Below are positions 51,747-60,880 of a DNA stretch of 64,000 nt, in pieces. This stretch comes from Labilithrix sp. (lineage in GTDB: Bacteria; Myxococcota_A; Polyangia; Polyangiales; Polyangiaceae): positions 37,338 through 101,337 of the forward strand of contig JAHBWD010000029.1 of NCBI GenBank assembly GCA_019637175.1. Reading direction: 5' to 3'. Each line of letters starts with the position of its first letter. The first letter of the stretch is position 1. Both the position numbers and the translations under genes were made by a program. The notes beneath the pieces are model-generated. The model made no database searches. It saw only the letters and a list, made by a program, of their open reading frames with translations, and was not told the DNA's origin.

Positions 51747-52843
51747 GCGGATCGAGATGGGCCCTCTTCGCCTCGATGGCGATCGCGTGCGGGGGCAGTA
51801 GAGAAGGAGAGCCTGCGCACGTCACGCCGCCCGGCGCGCCGGTCGCGGGCTCGTGCAAACCGTCGGCGGCGGCCGACATCGAGGTCTCGAGCAACGATCT
51901 GAACGGCTTTCCTCCGTACGCGACGTCGGGCTGCTCGCTCGTCTACGTGAGCCGCGCCGGCGCGCTGGTGCTCCGCGATCTCGCGACCGGCGTCGAGACG
52001 ACGATCGCCGACGCGAGCGCCGCGCCGCGCCGGCCCGCGATCTCCGGCGATGTCATCGCGTGGGAGGCGGGCTCTTCGGCAGGGCCGGCCGTCTTCGTGC
52101 GCGCCGGCGGCGTCGTCCAAAAGATCGAAGGTCCCGCGATCGCGACCGAGCCGCGCGTCAGCGGATCGGCGGTCGTCTTCACCGGATGGCCGCCTGCGCC
52201 CGCCGACGACGCCGACGTCTGGATTTACGACGCGACGACGCGGCAAGCGCGGATGATCGTCGGCGGCCCCGGACAGCAGCGCTTCGCCGACGTGTCGAGC
52301 CGCTGGGTCGTCGCGAGCGACTTCAGCGAAGATCCCGACGGGCGCTACGACGGCTCGGGCAACGATCTCTCCGACATCGTCGTCTTCGATCGCGCGAGCG
52401 GGGCGATCACCCATCGTCGCGCGCCGGGCAAGCAGGCGTTCCCGATCCTGGTCGACGGCGATCGGCTCGCGTACCTGCATTGGGGTGAGGTGCATCCGGA
52501 GCCGAAGCTCGTCGAGTACGTCCTCAAGAGCGGCGGCGTCGTCGCCGATCCGGTCGCCGATCGCACGATCGCGACGGTGACGTACACGTCGCGCGAGCAC
52601 GTGCGTCCGGCCGCGTCGGGCGGCATGCTCGAGTGGGTCGCGAACCCCGACGGGCACACGACCCTCCATCGCGCGCCGGCCGACGGCTCGTCGCCCCCGG
52701 TGAAGGCAGCCGGCCTCGACGGCCTCACGCTCTTCGCCCCCGCGCCGACCTCGTTCGCCGACGGGACCGGCTTCACCGTCGTCGCCGCGGTCCCCGCGGG
52801 CGCCGCCGGTCGGATCCCGAGCCTGCGCGCCGTCGATCGCTGA
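51743..52843 (+). CDS. Lipoprotein, probable beta-propeller
   Basis: MSGSRWALFASMAIAC gives a lipobox Cys at 16. The mature chain has repeating beta segments of the TolB/WD type: SLVYVSRAGALVLRDLATG, VIAWEAG, AVVFTGW, DVWIYDATTRQARMIV, WVVASDFSED, DIVVFDRASGAITH and LAYLHWGEV. About six blades are visible. Such propellers act as protein-binding scaffolds. The start codon overlaps the stop of the kinase-sigma54 gene by 4 bp, so it is translated together with it. It may be a sensor or target of that regulator (inference). Confidence 0.78.
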   Translation: MSGSRWALFASMAIACGGSREGEPAHVTPPGAPVAGSCKPSAAADIEVSSNDLNGFPPYATSGCSLVYVSRAGALVLRDLATGVETTIADASAAPRRPAISGDVIAWEAGSSAGPAVFVRAGGVVQKIEGPAIATEPRVSGSAVVFTGWPPAPADDADVWIYDATTRQARMIVGGPGQQRFADVSSRWVVASDFSEDPDGRYDGSGNDLSDIVVFDRASGAITHRRAPGKQAFPILVDGDRLAYLHWGEVHPEPKLVEYVLKSGGVVADPVADRTIATVTYTSREHVRPAASGGMLEWVANPDGHTTLHRAPADGSSPPVKAAGLDGLTLFAPAPTSFADGTGFTVVAAVPAGAAGRIPSLRAVDR

Positions 52844-52888
52844 ACCGAGAGCTTGCGCCGCGCCTCCCGCCGGACCAGGATGCGCCCC

Positions 52889-53719
52889 ATGTCGACTCGC
52901 TCGGCTCGCAACACCTCTTGGCTGAAGGCTTCGATTCGCCTCGCGTCGATGGCGCTCTTCCTTCTGTCGTGCAGCTCGGAGCCGACGCCGGCGGGCAGCT
53001 CCGGCGCGCCCGCGGCGTCGGGCAAGCCCGACGTCACGAAGCTCTTCGCCCGATCGATCACCAACGTCGCGATCGAGATCGACTATGCCGACGGCGCCGC
53101 GCCCGCGGAGGGCGAGCTCAAGAACTTCGGCCCGGTCTGGAGCCTCTTCAACGCCAACGTGCTCGCGGTGTTCGACGGCAAGAAGACCGTCTCGTTCCCC
53201 ACGAAGGTCTCGGCGATGGAGAAGCTCGGCGACGTGCCGGCGAAGAGCTTCTCGAATCAGGATCTGCTCGACGTCGCCGCCGCGCATCGCAACGAGGCGT
53301 CGACCGCCGACACGGCGAGCTTCTACGTCGTCTTCGTCAACGGCTACTGGATCGACGACAGCGGCGCCGAGCAACAAGACATCATCAGCGTTTCGGTCGG
53401 CGGCACCGGCGTCATCGGCGTCTTCAAGCCGGCGATCGAGTCTCCGCTCATCGAGCAGCTCGCGCTCATCCACGCGTTCGGTCACGCGGTCGGCTTCGTC
53501 GACAACGGCGTCCCCGTCGGCGAGGCGAACAAAGGTCACGTCGACGAGAGCGGCAAGCACTGCACGAACGAGAAGTGCGCGATGCACGCGGCGGTGGAGA
53601 CGGCCGCAGGCGCGAAGAAGTACGCGAGCACGCTGATCCGCAGCCCCGAGGCCGTCCTCATTGGTCAGGATTGCCTCAGCGACGCGCGGCTGCTCGAGAG
53701 CACGCAGCTCTCCCAATAG
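52889..53719 (+). CDS. Metzincin-like lipoprotein with catalytic Glu replaced
   Basis: The 276 residues start with a signal ending FLLSC (Cys28). The domain has the zinc-peptidase-like stretch LALIHAFGHAVGFVDNGVP (His195, Ala196, His199) and the downstream CTNEKCAM (225-232) that accompanies the metzincin turn in related lipoproteins. The catalytic Glu of H-E-x-x-H is Ala196, and the third His position reads Asp-Asn. Peptidase activity is therefore doubtful; the two His could still hold metal. Starts at 52880 (ATG) and further upstream are possible. It follows the propeller lipoprotein by 45 bp. Confidence 0.82.
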   Translation: MSTRSARNTSWLKASIRLASMALFLLSCSSEPTPAGSSGAPAASGKPDVTKLFARSITNVAIEIDYADGAAPAEGELKNFGPVWSLFNANVLAVFDGKKTVSFPTKVSAMEKLGDVPAKSFSNQDLLDVAAAHRNEASTADTASFYVVFVNGYWIDDSGAEQQDIISVSVGGTGVIGVFKPAIESPLIEQLALIHAFGHAVGFVDNGVPVGEANKGHVDESGKHCTNEKCAMHAAVETAAGAKKYASTLIRSPEAVLIGQDCLSDARLLESTQLSQ

Positions 53720-53867
53720 CGCGTGGCCGCTGGGCGGCCCGATCGGCTCACGAATTTCGTCGCGCGACGCGAGAGCTCGAGCGCGCGCAGGCGGCGGAAT
53801 GCGCCAGGACGATTGTGCGTCTCAGAGGCCTCCCTCGACGCATCCACTTGCACTATATAGAGGCCAA
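53720..53867 (+). promoter_or_regulatory. Intergenic region with candidate promoter for the DUF362 gene
   Basis: Just before the DUF362 start, TTGCACTATATAGAGG (53848-53863) contains an AT-rich TATATA that stands out in GC-rich DNA and may be a -10 element. No gene or good terminator hairpin was seen in the rest of the gap. Confidence 0.35.
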
Positions 53868-55148
53868 ATGCCCAAGTCCCGAGTCGCCCTCCTGCGCACG
53901 AAACCGGCCACCGTCCTCGAGGACTACCACCGGCTCCTGAACCTCGCGAACTACCAGTCGTTCGTCGACAAGACGGCCGACACCGCGCTGAAGGTCAACA
54001 TCTCGTGGCACTTCTTCTACCCGGGCTCGTCGACGGTGCCGTGGCAGCTCGACGGCGTCATCCGCGCGATGAAGAAGGACGGCTACGACCCGAACCTGAT
54101 CCACGCGTGCCACAACCGCACCGTCGTGATCGACGCGCACCTCGGCGAGCGTGAGAACAAGCAGATCGACGTCGTGCAGGCGCACGGGCTGCGCAACGTG
54201 CACCTCTACGAAGGCGAGGAGTGGATCGACATCCGCGACGCGGTCGGCGATCTGACGAAGAAGTTCCTCTGCCTCAACGAGGTCTACCCCAAGGGCTTCT
54301 CGATCCCGAAGCGCTTCATCGGCGAGAACATCATCCACCTGCCGACCGTGAAGACGCACATCTTCACGACGACGACGGGCGCGATGAAGAACGCCTTCGG
54401 CGGCCTGCTCAACGAGCATCGTCACTGGACCCACCCGGTCATCCACGAGACGCTCGTCGACCTCCTCATGATCCAGAAGAAGATCCACCGCGGGGTCTTC
54501 GCGGTCATGGACGGCACGTTCGCCGGCGACGGCCCCGGCCCGCGCTGCATGATCCCGCACGTCAAGAACGTGCTCCTCGCGTCCGACGATCAGGTCGCGA
54601 TCGACGCGGTCGCCGCCAAGCTGATGGGCATGGATCCGATGAGAGACTGCAAGTTCGTGCGCCTCGCGCACGAGCAAGGGCTCGGCGTCGGCGATCCGCG
54701 CGACATCGAGATCGTCGGCGACGTCGACGCGGCGAGCGAGAACTGGCGCTTCGACGGGCCGTTCAAGGAGATGACGTTCGCCTCCAAGAACCAGCACCGG
54801 ATCTACTGGGGCCCGCTCAAGAAGCCGATCGAGTGGTCGCTCAAGACGTGGCTCGCGCCCTGGGCGTACGTGGCGAGCGTCACGTACCACGACATGTTCT
54901 GGTACCCGCGGTTCGCGAAGGAGAAGATGGCCCCGGTGCTCGAGAGCCCGTGGGGCAAGCTCTTCGCCAACTGGGGCAAGGTGAAGGCCGACGAGCGCGG
55001 CTTCCCGGACGTGGGCGAGGCCAACCCCGAGCTCATCACGCTCGGCGCGAAGCACTTCGCCGAGGGCATGCGCCTCATCGGGATGGCGGTCGCCGAGTCG
55101 CCCGAGCTCAAGGCGCGCAAGCGGCGCCGCGAAGCGACGCACCCGTAA
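53868..55148 (+). CDS. DUF362 domain protein
   Basis: The 426 residues resemble DUF362 proteins: VNISWHFFYPGSSTVPWQL with a K-x-N-type opening, IHLPTVKTHIFTTTTGAMKN, FGGLLNEHRHWTH, VMDGTFAGDGPGPR and ASDDQVAIDAVAAKLMGMDP. The family includes partial ferredoxin-fold proteins; this one lacks the Cys clusters of the ferredoxin-fused versions and has a unique C-terminus with an aromatic-rich segment (WYPRFAKEK). Biochemical role unknown. The start ATG at 53868 follows AGAGG; longer frames upstream lack sense. Confidence 0.85.
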   Translation: MPKSRVALLRTKPATVLEDYHRLLNLANYQSFVDKTADTALKVNISWHFFYPGSSTVPWQLDGVIRAMKKDGYDPNLIHACHNRTVVIDAHLGERENKQIDVVQAHGLRNVHLYEGEEWIDIRDAVGDLTKKFLCLNEVYPKGFSIPKRFIGENIIHLPTVKTHIFTTTTGAMKNAFGGLLNEHRHWTHPVIHETLVDLLMIQKKIHRGVFAVMDGTFAGDGPGPRCMIPHVKNVLLASDDQVAIDAVAAKLMGMDPMRDCKFVRLAHEQGLGVGDPRDIEIVGDVDAASENWRFDGPFKEMTFASKNQHRIYWGPLKKPIEWSLKTWLAPWAYVASVTYHDMFWYPRFAKEKMAPVLESPWGKLFANWGKVKADERGFPDVGEANPELITLGAKHFAEGMRLIGMAVAESPELKARKRRREATHP

Positions 55149-55275
55149 CGCGCCACGCGAGCGACGCGAACCCGCCTGCGCACGAAGCGCGTCGGCCGGG
55201 CCGCGCTTCGCGGCGCGGCCGCACGTGAGATCGCGCGCTTGCCGGCGCGTCTGCCGGGGCCCCTCTTTTGCAAAA

Positions 55276-55310
55276 TGGTTCAACCACTCATCCAGTGAGT
55301 GGATGAACCA
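55276..55310. promoter_or_regulatory. 15-bp inverted repeat upstream of the exported protein gene
   Basis: TGGTTCAACCACTCA and TGAGTGGATGAACCA are complementary at 14 of 15 positions, separated by TCCAG. The repeat ends two bases before the AAGGAGG ribosome site (55312-55318) of the gene starting at 55324. As RNA it would make a stem next to the ribosome site; as DNA it could be an operator. The inner 7-bp arms CCACTCA/TGAGTGG are perfect. Confidence 0.7.
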
Positions 55311-55323
55311 CAAGGAGGCTCCC

Positions 55324-56040
55324 ATGAGAACGCCGTCTCACCCGTGCGTCGCGCTGGCGTGTGTCTGCTGTCTGGCGATCGCGATCGAGCGATCCGCCTT
55401 CGCCGACGAGAGCCTCGGCGAGCTCTCGCCGCCGAGCGAGCCTCCGCCTCCTCCGACGCCGACTCCGGCCGCGACCCCGCCGGCGGGCGCCGCGTCGTCG
55501 CCTGCGCAGTCGGTGAAGCTCACGTTCGAGTCGACGCAGAGCGCCGAGCGTCCCGCCGAGGTCGTCGCGCGTCGCGCGCGCACGCAAGACGACGCGATCG
55601 TGCTCCACGGCTTCCGCCTCGGCTACGCGATGGTGATGAACTACGACCAGCCGCTCGCCGACCTCGACGGCCAGTCGCTCAAGGAGAAGCTGCGCCTCAA
55701 GTCGCCGTCGCACTTCATCATCGGCTACGAGGTCGTGTATCGCGTCGTGGGGCACTCGTGGCTCAACGTGCTCTTGCTCGGCAACGTGATGATCGCCGGC
55801 CTCGAGCAGAGCCGCGTGCTCCCGACGGGCAACCTCCTCATCGGCGCCGAGCTCGCGAACTCGTTCCAGCTCGGGGTCGGCGCTCACCTCGCGCCCCTGA
55901 AGGGCAGCGAGGCGCACACGATCGTCGCCGCGGGCTGGACGCCGAAGGTCGGCAGCCTCTACACGCCCGTGCACGTCTTCTTCGTGCCCGACGTCGAGGG
56001 CGTCAACCGCCTCGGCGTGACGACGGGCGTGACCTTCTAG
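55324..56040 (+). CDS. Exported protein, possible outer-membrane beta-barrel
   Basis: The 238 residues start with a signal peptide (MRTPSHPCVALACVCCLAIA, cleaved near AFA-DE). A 50-residue Pro/Ala linker (PPSEPPPPPTPTPAATPP) follows, then a beta-rich domain with GFRLGYAMVMNYDQP, HFIIGYEVVYRVVG, LNVLLLGNVMIAGLEQS and a final Phe (GVTTGVTF). Terminal Phe and amphipathic strands suggest insertion in the outer membrane. A strong AAGGAGG ribosome site lies directly behind a long inverted repeat, so expression may be switchable. Function unknown. Confidence 0.78.
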   Translation: MRTPSHPCVALACVCCLAIAIERSAFADESLGELSPPSEPPPPPTPTPAATPPAGAASSPAQSVKLTFESTQSAERPAEVVARRARTQDDAIVLHGFRLGYAMVMNYDQPLADLDGQSLKEKLRLKSPSHFIIGYEVVYRVVGHSWLNVLLLGNVMIAGLEQSRVLPTGNLLIGAELANSFQLGVGAHLAPLKGSEAHTIVAAGWTPKVGSLYTPVHVFFVPDVEGVNRLGVTTGVTF

Positions 56041-56043
56041 CGA

Positions 56044-56478
56044 TCACGCGTCGGCGTCGAAGGCCATGTAGACCTCTTGCGTGAGCGCGTCGGTGCGCTC
56101 GTCGTCGAGGCCGAGCGCGTCGATGAGCACGTCCTTCAGCTCCTCTTCGTCGCGGCTCGAGTCGAGATCGACGAGCGAGAGCGCCGTCGCGATCTTGAAG
56201 GCGAGCCCGCGGAGATCGTCGGGCAGCGTGGGCCCGATCGCGCGCACGCGCTCGGCGATCTCCTGGTGCGCGACGTTGCCGGCGAAGCGCGAGAGGAGCG
56301 CGTCGACGTCGGCGCTCGACGCCTTGCCCCGGACGCCGGCGACGACCTCGCGGTAGGCCTCGAGCTCGTCGTCGCCCAGGCGGCCGTCGACCGCGGTCAT
56401 GAGGTACGCGATCTCGAGGATGGCGTCGGCGTGCTCCGACGCGACGGGCTTCGAGGGGAGGATCTTGGCGATCGACAT
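56044..56478 (-). CDS. TerB-like cytosolic protein
   Basis: The 144 residues are all-helical, with ILEIAYLMTAVDGRLGDDEL, a TerB-type motif (A-x-x-D-G-x-x-x-x-x-E) that binds metal in the tellurite-resistance protein family, and a second acidic segment LVDLDSSRDEEELKDVLID. Family members link membrane processes to stress. No ter genes lie nearby. It converges with the exported protein gene at 56040, with a 3-bp gap. It follows the membrane protein gene on the same strand by 25 bp and is probably its operon mate. Confidence 0.78.
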   Translation of the reverse strand: MSIAKILPSKPVASEHADAILEIAYLMTAVDGRLGDDELEAYREVVAGVRGKASSADVDALLSRFAGNVAHQEIAERVRAIGPTLPDDLRGLAFKIATALSLVDLDSSRDEEELKDVLIDALGLDDERTDALTQEVYMAFDADA

Positions 56479-56503
56479 GGCGCTCGAGAACGTACCACGG
56501 CGA

Positions 56504-58258
56504 TCATCGGCGCTCGAAGATGAACACGTCGGCCGCGAGGCTCGCGTGCATCGGGCGCGCCGGCAACAGCTTGGTGCCGTCGTAGTGGGAGACGTGCGCG
56601 ATGAAGTAGCCGGCTCGCTGGTGGAAGAGCGAGCGGAAGTGATCGCGCGCGTCGGCGTCGGCGAGCGTCGCGAGCTGGATCGCGGGCAAGACGCGCCCGT
56701 CTTCGGGCCCGTGCGACTCCTGGAGGTAGCGCCAAGCGTAGCCCATGCTCACGATGACCCAGCGCGGCTTGCGGGCCTCGATCGTGCCGAGGCGATCTTG
56801 CTTCTCGATGAGGCCGGGCATCGGATTTCGCTTCGCCGGCGGCCTCTCGTCGATGCGGTGCACCGTCGCGGTCGGCGGGAAACGTGGAAGATACACGTTG
56901 CTGCCGTAGACCTCGACGACGTCCTCGGGTCGCACGTGCTCGCGGACGAAGCGCTCGGCGTCGTAGCGCGGGTCGGAGGCCATCGTGAGCACGACGCACG
57001 TCGAGAGGCGCACGCCGCCGAGCACGCAGATCACCGCGTAGACGCGGAGGGCCGCGGCGCCCGCGCGGTGCAGGAGGCGCGCGCTCGCGGCCCAGCGCTC
57101 GAGCACGACGCCCACGGCGCCGGCGTAGACGGCCATGAGCTGCATCTGCGGAAGCATGAAGCGCTCTTCGACGCGCCTCGCGACGCAGTTGAAGGCGAGC
57201 GTGAACGAGAGCGCGCCCAAGAGCGGCACGAGCGCGGCGATGCGCGCGTTGCCCTTCGCGCGCGCGACCGCGAAGATCGCGCCGGCGACGAGAACGGGCG
57301 CGACGAACGTCGGGTAGTGATGGGGGAGGAACGCGACCGCGTCTTGGAACGTGGAGAGGCGACCCGACCAGTCGCGCGAATACTGCGCGAAGTCCTGGCT
57401 CGCGGGCCCTGCCAAGAAGCGCACGCGCGCGGCGAAGCCGGTGGGGTTGAAGAGCGCGCCGTCGAAGAGGAGCACGAGGCCGACGCCGGTGACCGCGAAG
57501 AGGATGCTCTGGCGGACGAGCGGCCTGACCTCGCCTCCGCTCCGATGACGCCGGGCGATCCAGAGCGAGAGGACGATCGGGACGGAGACGGCGAAGATCG
57601 CGTACGCCTGATCCTTCGACGCGATCCCGCACGCCGCGAGGATCGCGACGCGGCGGAGCTTCTTCGGATCGTCGGCCTCGAGCGCGAAGATCAACGCGAG
57701 GAGCGCGAGCGACGACCAGAAGAGCGCCGGGATGTCGAGGTTCGTCGTGTGCGCGTAGTACGTGCCCGCCACCTCGACGCCGGAGACCGCCATCGCCCAC
57801 ACGCGCGCGCGCCGGCCGAAGATCGCGCTCGACATGCGGCCGACCGCGAGCACGATGCCGAGCGACATGAGGAAGTTCACGAGCCGGGCGGCGAGCGCGA
57901 ACGAGGTCATCACCGGGACGGCGAGGAACGTCGCGATGAGGTCGGGAGGCGCGAGCGAGGGCGCCTTCACCAGCGTGGCGATCGTGATGGGCAGCGTGAG
58001 CAGCGTCAGGAGCGCGAGGTGGAGCGGCGGATAGGTGAAGTGATCGCCGGGCGTGAACGTCTTGACGAGGCCAGGCAAGAAGTCGCGGGGCGAGATCCCG
58101 TCGACGTCCCAGCAGTCTGAGGCGGGGAGGCCCCAGCCGATCGCGGCGACGTGAAGGACGGAGACGCCGAAGAGGACGATTCGCTCCGGCGTGCCGAGGT
58201 CCCGAATGGGCCCGAGCGCGAGATCGAGCAGGCGGCGCAGCACTCCGGCTCCGGACAC
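56504..58258 (-). CDS. Polytopic membrane protein, probable ArnT/PMT-like glycosyltransferase
   Basis: About 584 residues from a GTG start; another GTG 15 bases in is possible, and both open frames continue further. At least ten hydrophobic segments are visible. Early on, LPASDCWDVDGISPRDFLPG then GDHFTYPPLHLALL holds an acidic loop and a YPP motif, like the lipid-linked sugar transferases (GT39/GT83: PMT, ArnT). GVEVAGTYYAHTTNLDIPALF contains another family-like loop. The C-terminal 100 residues are soluble (VYGSNVYLPRFPPTATVHRI). The donor would be a polyprenyl-phosphate sugar, but neither donor nor acceptor can be named. It is divergent from the next membrane protein, 51 bp away. Confidence 0.75.
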   Translation of the reverse strand: MSGAGVLRRLLDLALGPIRDLGTPERIVLFGVSVLHVAAIGWGLPASDCWDVDGISPRDFLPGLVKTFTPGDHFTYPPLHLALLTLLTLPITIATLVKAPSLAPPDLIATFLAVPVMTSFALAARLVNFLMSLGIVLAVGRMSSAIFGRRARVWAMAVSGVEVAGTYYAHTTNLDIPALFWSSLALLALIFALEADDPKKLRRVAILAACGIASKDQAYAIFAVSVPIVLSLWIARRHRSGGEVRPLVRQSILFAVTGVGLVLLFDGALFNPTGFAARVRFLAGPASQDFAQYSRDWSGRLSTFQDAVAFLPHHYPTFVAPVLVAGAIFAVARAKGNARIAALVPLLGALSFTLAFNCVARRVEERFMLPQMQLMAVYAGAVGVVLERWAASARLLHRAGAAALRVYAVICVLGGVRLSTCVVLTMASDPRYDAERFVREHVRPEDVVEVYGSNVYLPRFPPTATVHRIDERPPAKRNPMPGLIEKQDRLGTIEARKPRWVIVSMGYAWRYLQESHGPEDGRVLPAIQLATLADADARDHFRSLFHQRAGYFIAHVSHYDGTKLLPARPMHASLAADVFIFERR

Positions 58259-58309
58259 TACCAGATGCGGATGGAAGGGGGCCGTGACTTGCGATAGGAA
58301 TCCGAGCTC

Positions 58310-59890
58310 ATGCAGCTCGCCCGGCGCCTGCGCGGCACGAGCGCCTTCACGATCGTGTTCGTCGGGCTGCTCGGCCTCGTCTTCGCGCTCTCGTTCGGCC
58401 ACCGCTACTCGCCCGGTCAAGACGCGCCCTACCACGCGCGCTACGTCGCCGTCGTCATCGACCAGCTCCGCGGCGCCGGCGATCTCTACGAGCCGGTGCA
58501 CCTCTACGAGCCCAATACGCTGCTCTACGTCGTCGCCGCGCTCGCGGGGCTCGTCGTGGGGCCGGTGATGGGCCTTCAGCTCGTCGTCGCGCTCGGGCAG
58601 ATCGGGCTTCCCCTCGTCACGCTCTGGGCGCTCGGTCGCTTGCGCGCCGGCCGCTGGGGCGCCGTGATCGCGTGCTCGTTCGTGTTCTCCGAGAGCTACG
58701 CCGGTGGCTTTCTCGCGTTTCGCGTGGCCGCGCCGCTCTTCGTCGCCGCGCTCGTGCTGACCGCGCTCGCCTTGCAGGACGCGGGGCGACGATCGCTCGT
58801 CGCGCTGGGCGTGATCCTCGTCGCGCTGTTCTTGCTGCACGCGCACGTCTGGCTCTGGGCGGGCGCGCTCATCGCCGCGGGGATCGTCGCGTACGCGCGT
58901 CGCGAAGGCGTTCGCGCAGGCTTCTCGCGCGTGCGCGGGCTCCTCGTCGCGAGCGCGCCGAGCCTCGCCCTCGCGATCCATTGGGCGGCGACGACGTATG
59001 GGCGCGGCCGCGTCCACGGGAGCGACGAGGTGCTCGAGCGGTTCCAGGGCGCGCCGCTCATGGGCGCGTACTGGCGGCCGGCGTGGTGGAAGCTCAACCC
59101 GCTCGAGGGCGTGCTCGACGCGGCGCACGCCGTCCGCTCGTCGATGGACGACGTGACGTTGATGGTCACGTTCGTCGCGGTCGCGGCGTCGTGGATGATC
59201 GGTCGCCGGCTCGCGGCGTCTTCACGCGCCGTCGGATTTCTTCGTGGGTGTGCGCTCGCGAGCCTCGCCTCGTTCTTCGTCCTTCCGGACACGCTCTCCG
59301 ATCAGCTCATCGCGGCGCGCCACTGGGAGATGGGCATGTGGCTCGCGCCGCTGCTCGTCGACGTTCGCGCGCCGCTTCTGGCGCGCGCGCCGGCGTGGGA
59401 GCGCGCCGCGGTCGCGGGGCTCGCGCTTCCGACGGCGGCGCGCCTCGTCGTCTTGTTGATCGCCGTCTCGCGGTTCGACGCGGAGGCGTCCGGCCTCGCC
59501 GCCGTGGGGCAGCACTTGCGTGAGGGCGAAGGACCGCTCGCGTACGCGTCCGTCGACGAGCCGTCGGCGACGTGGCGCTGGAACCCGATGTTCCACGCGC
59601 ACGGATGGGTGGGCGCGGAGCGTCGCGTCGAGATCGTTTTTCACTCTTCGACGCGAGAGACCAACCTGCCGATCCGCTACAGGGCAGGGCCGCCGTCGCC
59701 GCTCGTCAAGCTCCGCGGCGACGCGCGATGGCCGCTGCGGGAAGGTCTGTGGTCGCACTACCCGCTCGTGCTCGCGTACGGATGGCCGCCGGAGGAGGCG
59801 CGCGACGCGGCGGCCCTACGCGCGGCGGATCTCGTCGCCGCGTCGGGCCCTTGGCAGCTCTGGCGCCGCAAGCCGGCCCTGGACCGATAG
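58310..59890 (+). CDS. Polytopic membrane protein, function unknown
   Basis: The 526 residues have about ten hydrophobic segments, beginning with FTIVFVGLLGLVFALSFGH. The first loop (YSPGQDAPYHARYVAVVIDQ) has an Asp near the start, as in glycosyltransferase-like C-type membrane enzymes. The C-terminal 120 residues are soluble (GPLAYASVDEPSATWRWNPM). This general plan resembles the neighbouring ArnT-like protein, with which it shares a divergent promoter region. A role in surface-polymer synthesis is plausible, but there is no decisive motif. Confidence 0.7.
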   Translation: MQLARRLRGTSAFTIVFVGLLGLVFALSFGHRYSPGQDAPYHARYVAVVIDQLRGAGDLYEPVHLYEPNTLLYVVAALAGLVVGPVMGLQLVVALGQIGLPLVTLWALGRLRAGRWGAVIACSFVFSESYAGGFLAFRVAAPLFVAALVLTALALQDAGRRSLVALGVILVALFLLHAHVWLWAGALIAAGIVAYARREGVRAGFSRVRGLLVASAPSLALAIHWAATTYGRGRVHGSDEVLERFQGAPLMGAYWRPAWWKLNPLEGVLDAAHAVRSSMDDVTLMVTFVAVAASWMIGRRLAASSRAVGFLRGCALASLASFFVLPDTLSDQLIAARHWEMGMWLAPLLVDVRAPLLARAPAWERAAVAGLALPTAARLVVLLIAVSRFDAEASGLAAVGQHLREGEGPLAYASVDEPSATWRWNPMFHAHGWVGAERRVEIVFHSSTRETNLPIRYRAGPPSPLVKLRGDARWPLREGLWSHYPLVLAYGWPPEEARDAAALRAADLVAASGPWQLWRRKPALDR

Positions 59891-59904
59891 CGAGCGCGAT
59901 CGCG

Positions 59905-60528
59905 CTAGGCGTCGCGCTCGCGGAGCTCCGCTCGGTACGTGCGGACCGCGAGGGACTGCTTTGCGTCGAGGCGGACGAACGAAGCGAGGTGCGCGAGATC
60001 GAGAGCGGGCAATACTTCGCTCGACCGCTCGGCGCGGTAGACGCCGTCCACGAGGCGGTAAACCGTGAGCACGCTCCGCTCGAAGACCCAGACCTCGAGC
60101 ACCCCGAGGCCGCGGTAGACCTCGAGCTTGTCGAGGAGACCGCTGGAGACCACGACCTCGATCGCGATGTCGGGTACGTCCTGCATCTCGCCGACGGAGT
60201 AGCACTCGTCGGGCTCGAGCCCGCGCTCCTTGGCCTCCTTTCGGAAGGTCGTGCTCCCGTAGCCCTCGAGCTCCACGCTCCTCTCGTCCGCCCAGGCCTC
60301 GAGGAGGCGCGCGAGCAGCTTCTTCAACAGCTCGTGGTCTCGCGAGTTCGTCATGATCTCCAGCGCCCCCTCGAGGTAGGTGAGCCGCGCGCGCGAGCCC
60401 GACCGCCCGAGCGTCTCGCTCATCGAGACGTAGGCCTCCCAGGACACGTTGTGGATGAGGACACGTCCGTCCGGTTCGGGCACCGGAGCCGTGAAGGGTG
60501 AGGGACGGGCGGCCACGAAGGGGAGCAT
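59905..60528 (-). CDS. Uma2 family (DUF820) restriction-fold endonuclease
   Basis: The 207 residues belong to the PD-(D/E)XK fold Uma2 family. YLEGALEIMTNSRDHELLKK is the conserved N-terminal block. PDIAIEVVVSSGLLDKLEVY with Asp-x-x-x-Glu and Lys forms the nuclease core, and GVLEVWVFE is the following strand. Start MLPFVAARP fits; a start 24 bp upstream is also open. Members occur in many copies in cyanobacteria and myxobacteria, with unknown biological role. It converges with the membrane protein gene. Confidence 0.85.
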   Translation of the reverse strand: MLPFVAARPSPFTAPVPEPDGRVLIHNVSWEAYVSMSETLGRSGSRARLTYLEGALEIMTNSRDHELLKKLLARLLEAWADERSVELEGYGSTTFRKEAKERGLEPDECYSVGEMQDVPDIAIEVVVSSGLLDKLEVYRGLGVLEVWVFERSVLTVYRLVDGVYRAERSSEVLPALDLAHLASFVRLDAKQSLAVRTYRAELRERDA

Positions 60529-60631
60529 AACCGCTCGCCGCCGCTCGTCCACCGTCGCCGCCCCGAGCGCGCTCCGGGCGAGCCCCCTCTCTCTCGGTAG
60601 CTCCGCGAGCGCGTCGTGTTATGCTGTTGTT

Positions 60632-60880
60632 ATGGCGATCAAGCGGATCACCATCAGCGTCCCCGAGCGCGTCGCCGCGCGCATCAAGAAGGCGGCGGGA
60701 AGCGCGCCAGTGTCCGCGTGGGTCACCGACGCAATCGAGGACCGCCTCGAAGACGCCGAGCTCGAGCGAGCGTGGGCTGCCTTCGTGCGAGACGTGAAGC
60801 CGACGCGCGAGGAGGCGCGCCGGGCCCACGCCATGTACGAGCGCCTCTTGAAGCCTCCGCGGAGGCGAGGCGCCGCGTGA
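60632..60880 (+). CDS. Ribbon-helix-helix antitoxin
   Basis: The 82 residues begin MAIKRITISVPERVAARIKK, followed by SAPVSAWVTDAIEDRLE, which fits the ribbon-helix-helix DNA-binding fold of VapB-type antitoxins. The basic, helical tail (EEARRAHAMYERLLKPPRRR) would cover the toxin. Its stop overlaps the toxin GTG (GTGA, 60877-60880). A TATGCT sequence at 60620-60625, only 7 bp before the ATG, may be the -10 element, implying a very short leader. Autorepression by the RHH domain is usual. Confidence 0.8.
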   Translation: MAIKRITISVPERVAARIKKAAGSAPVSAWVTDAIEDRLEDAELERAWAAFVRDVKPTREEARRAHAMYERLLKPPRRRGAA

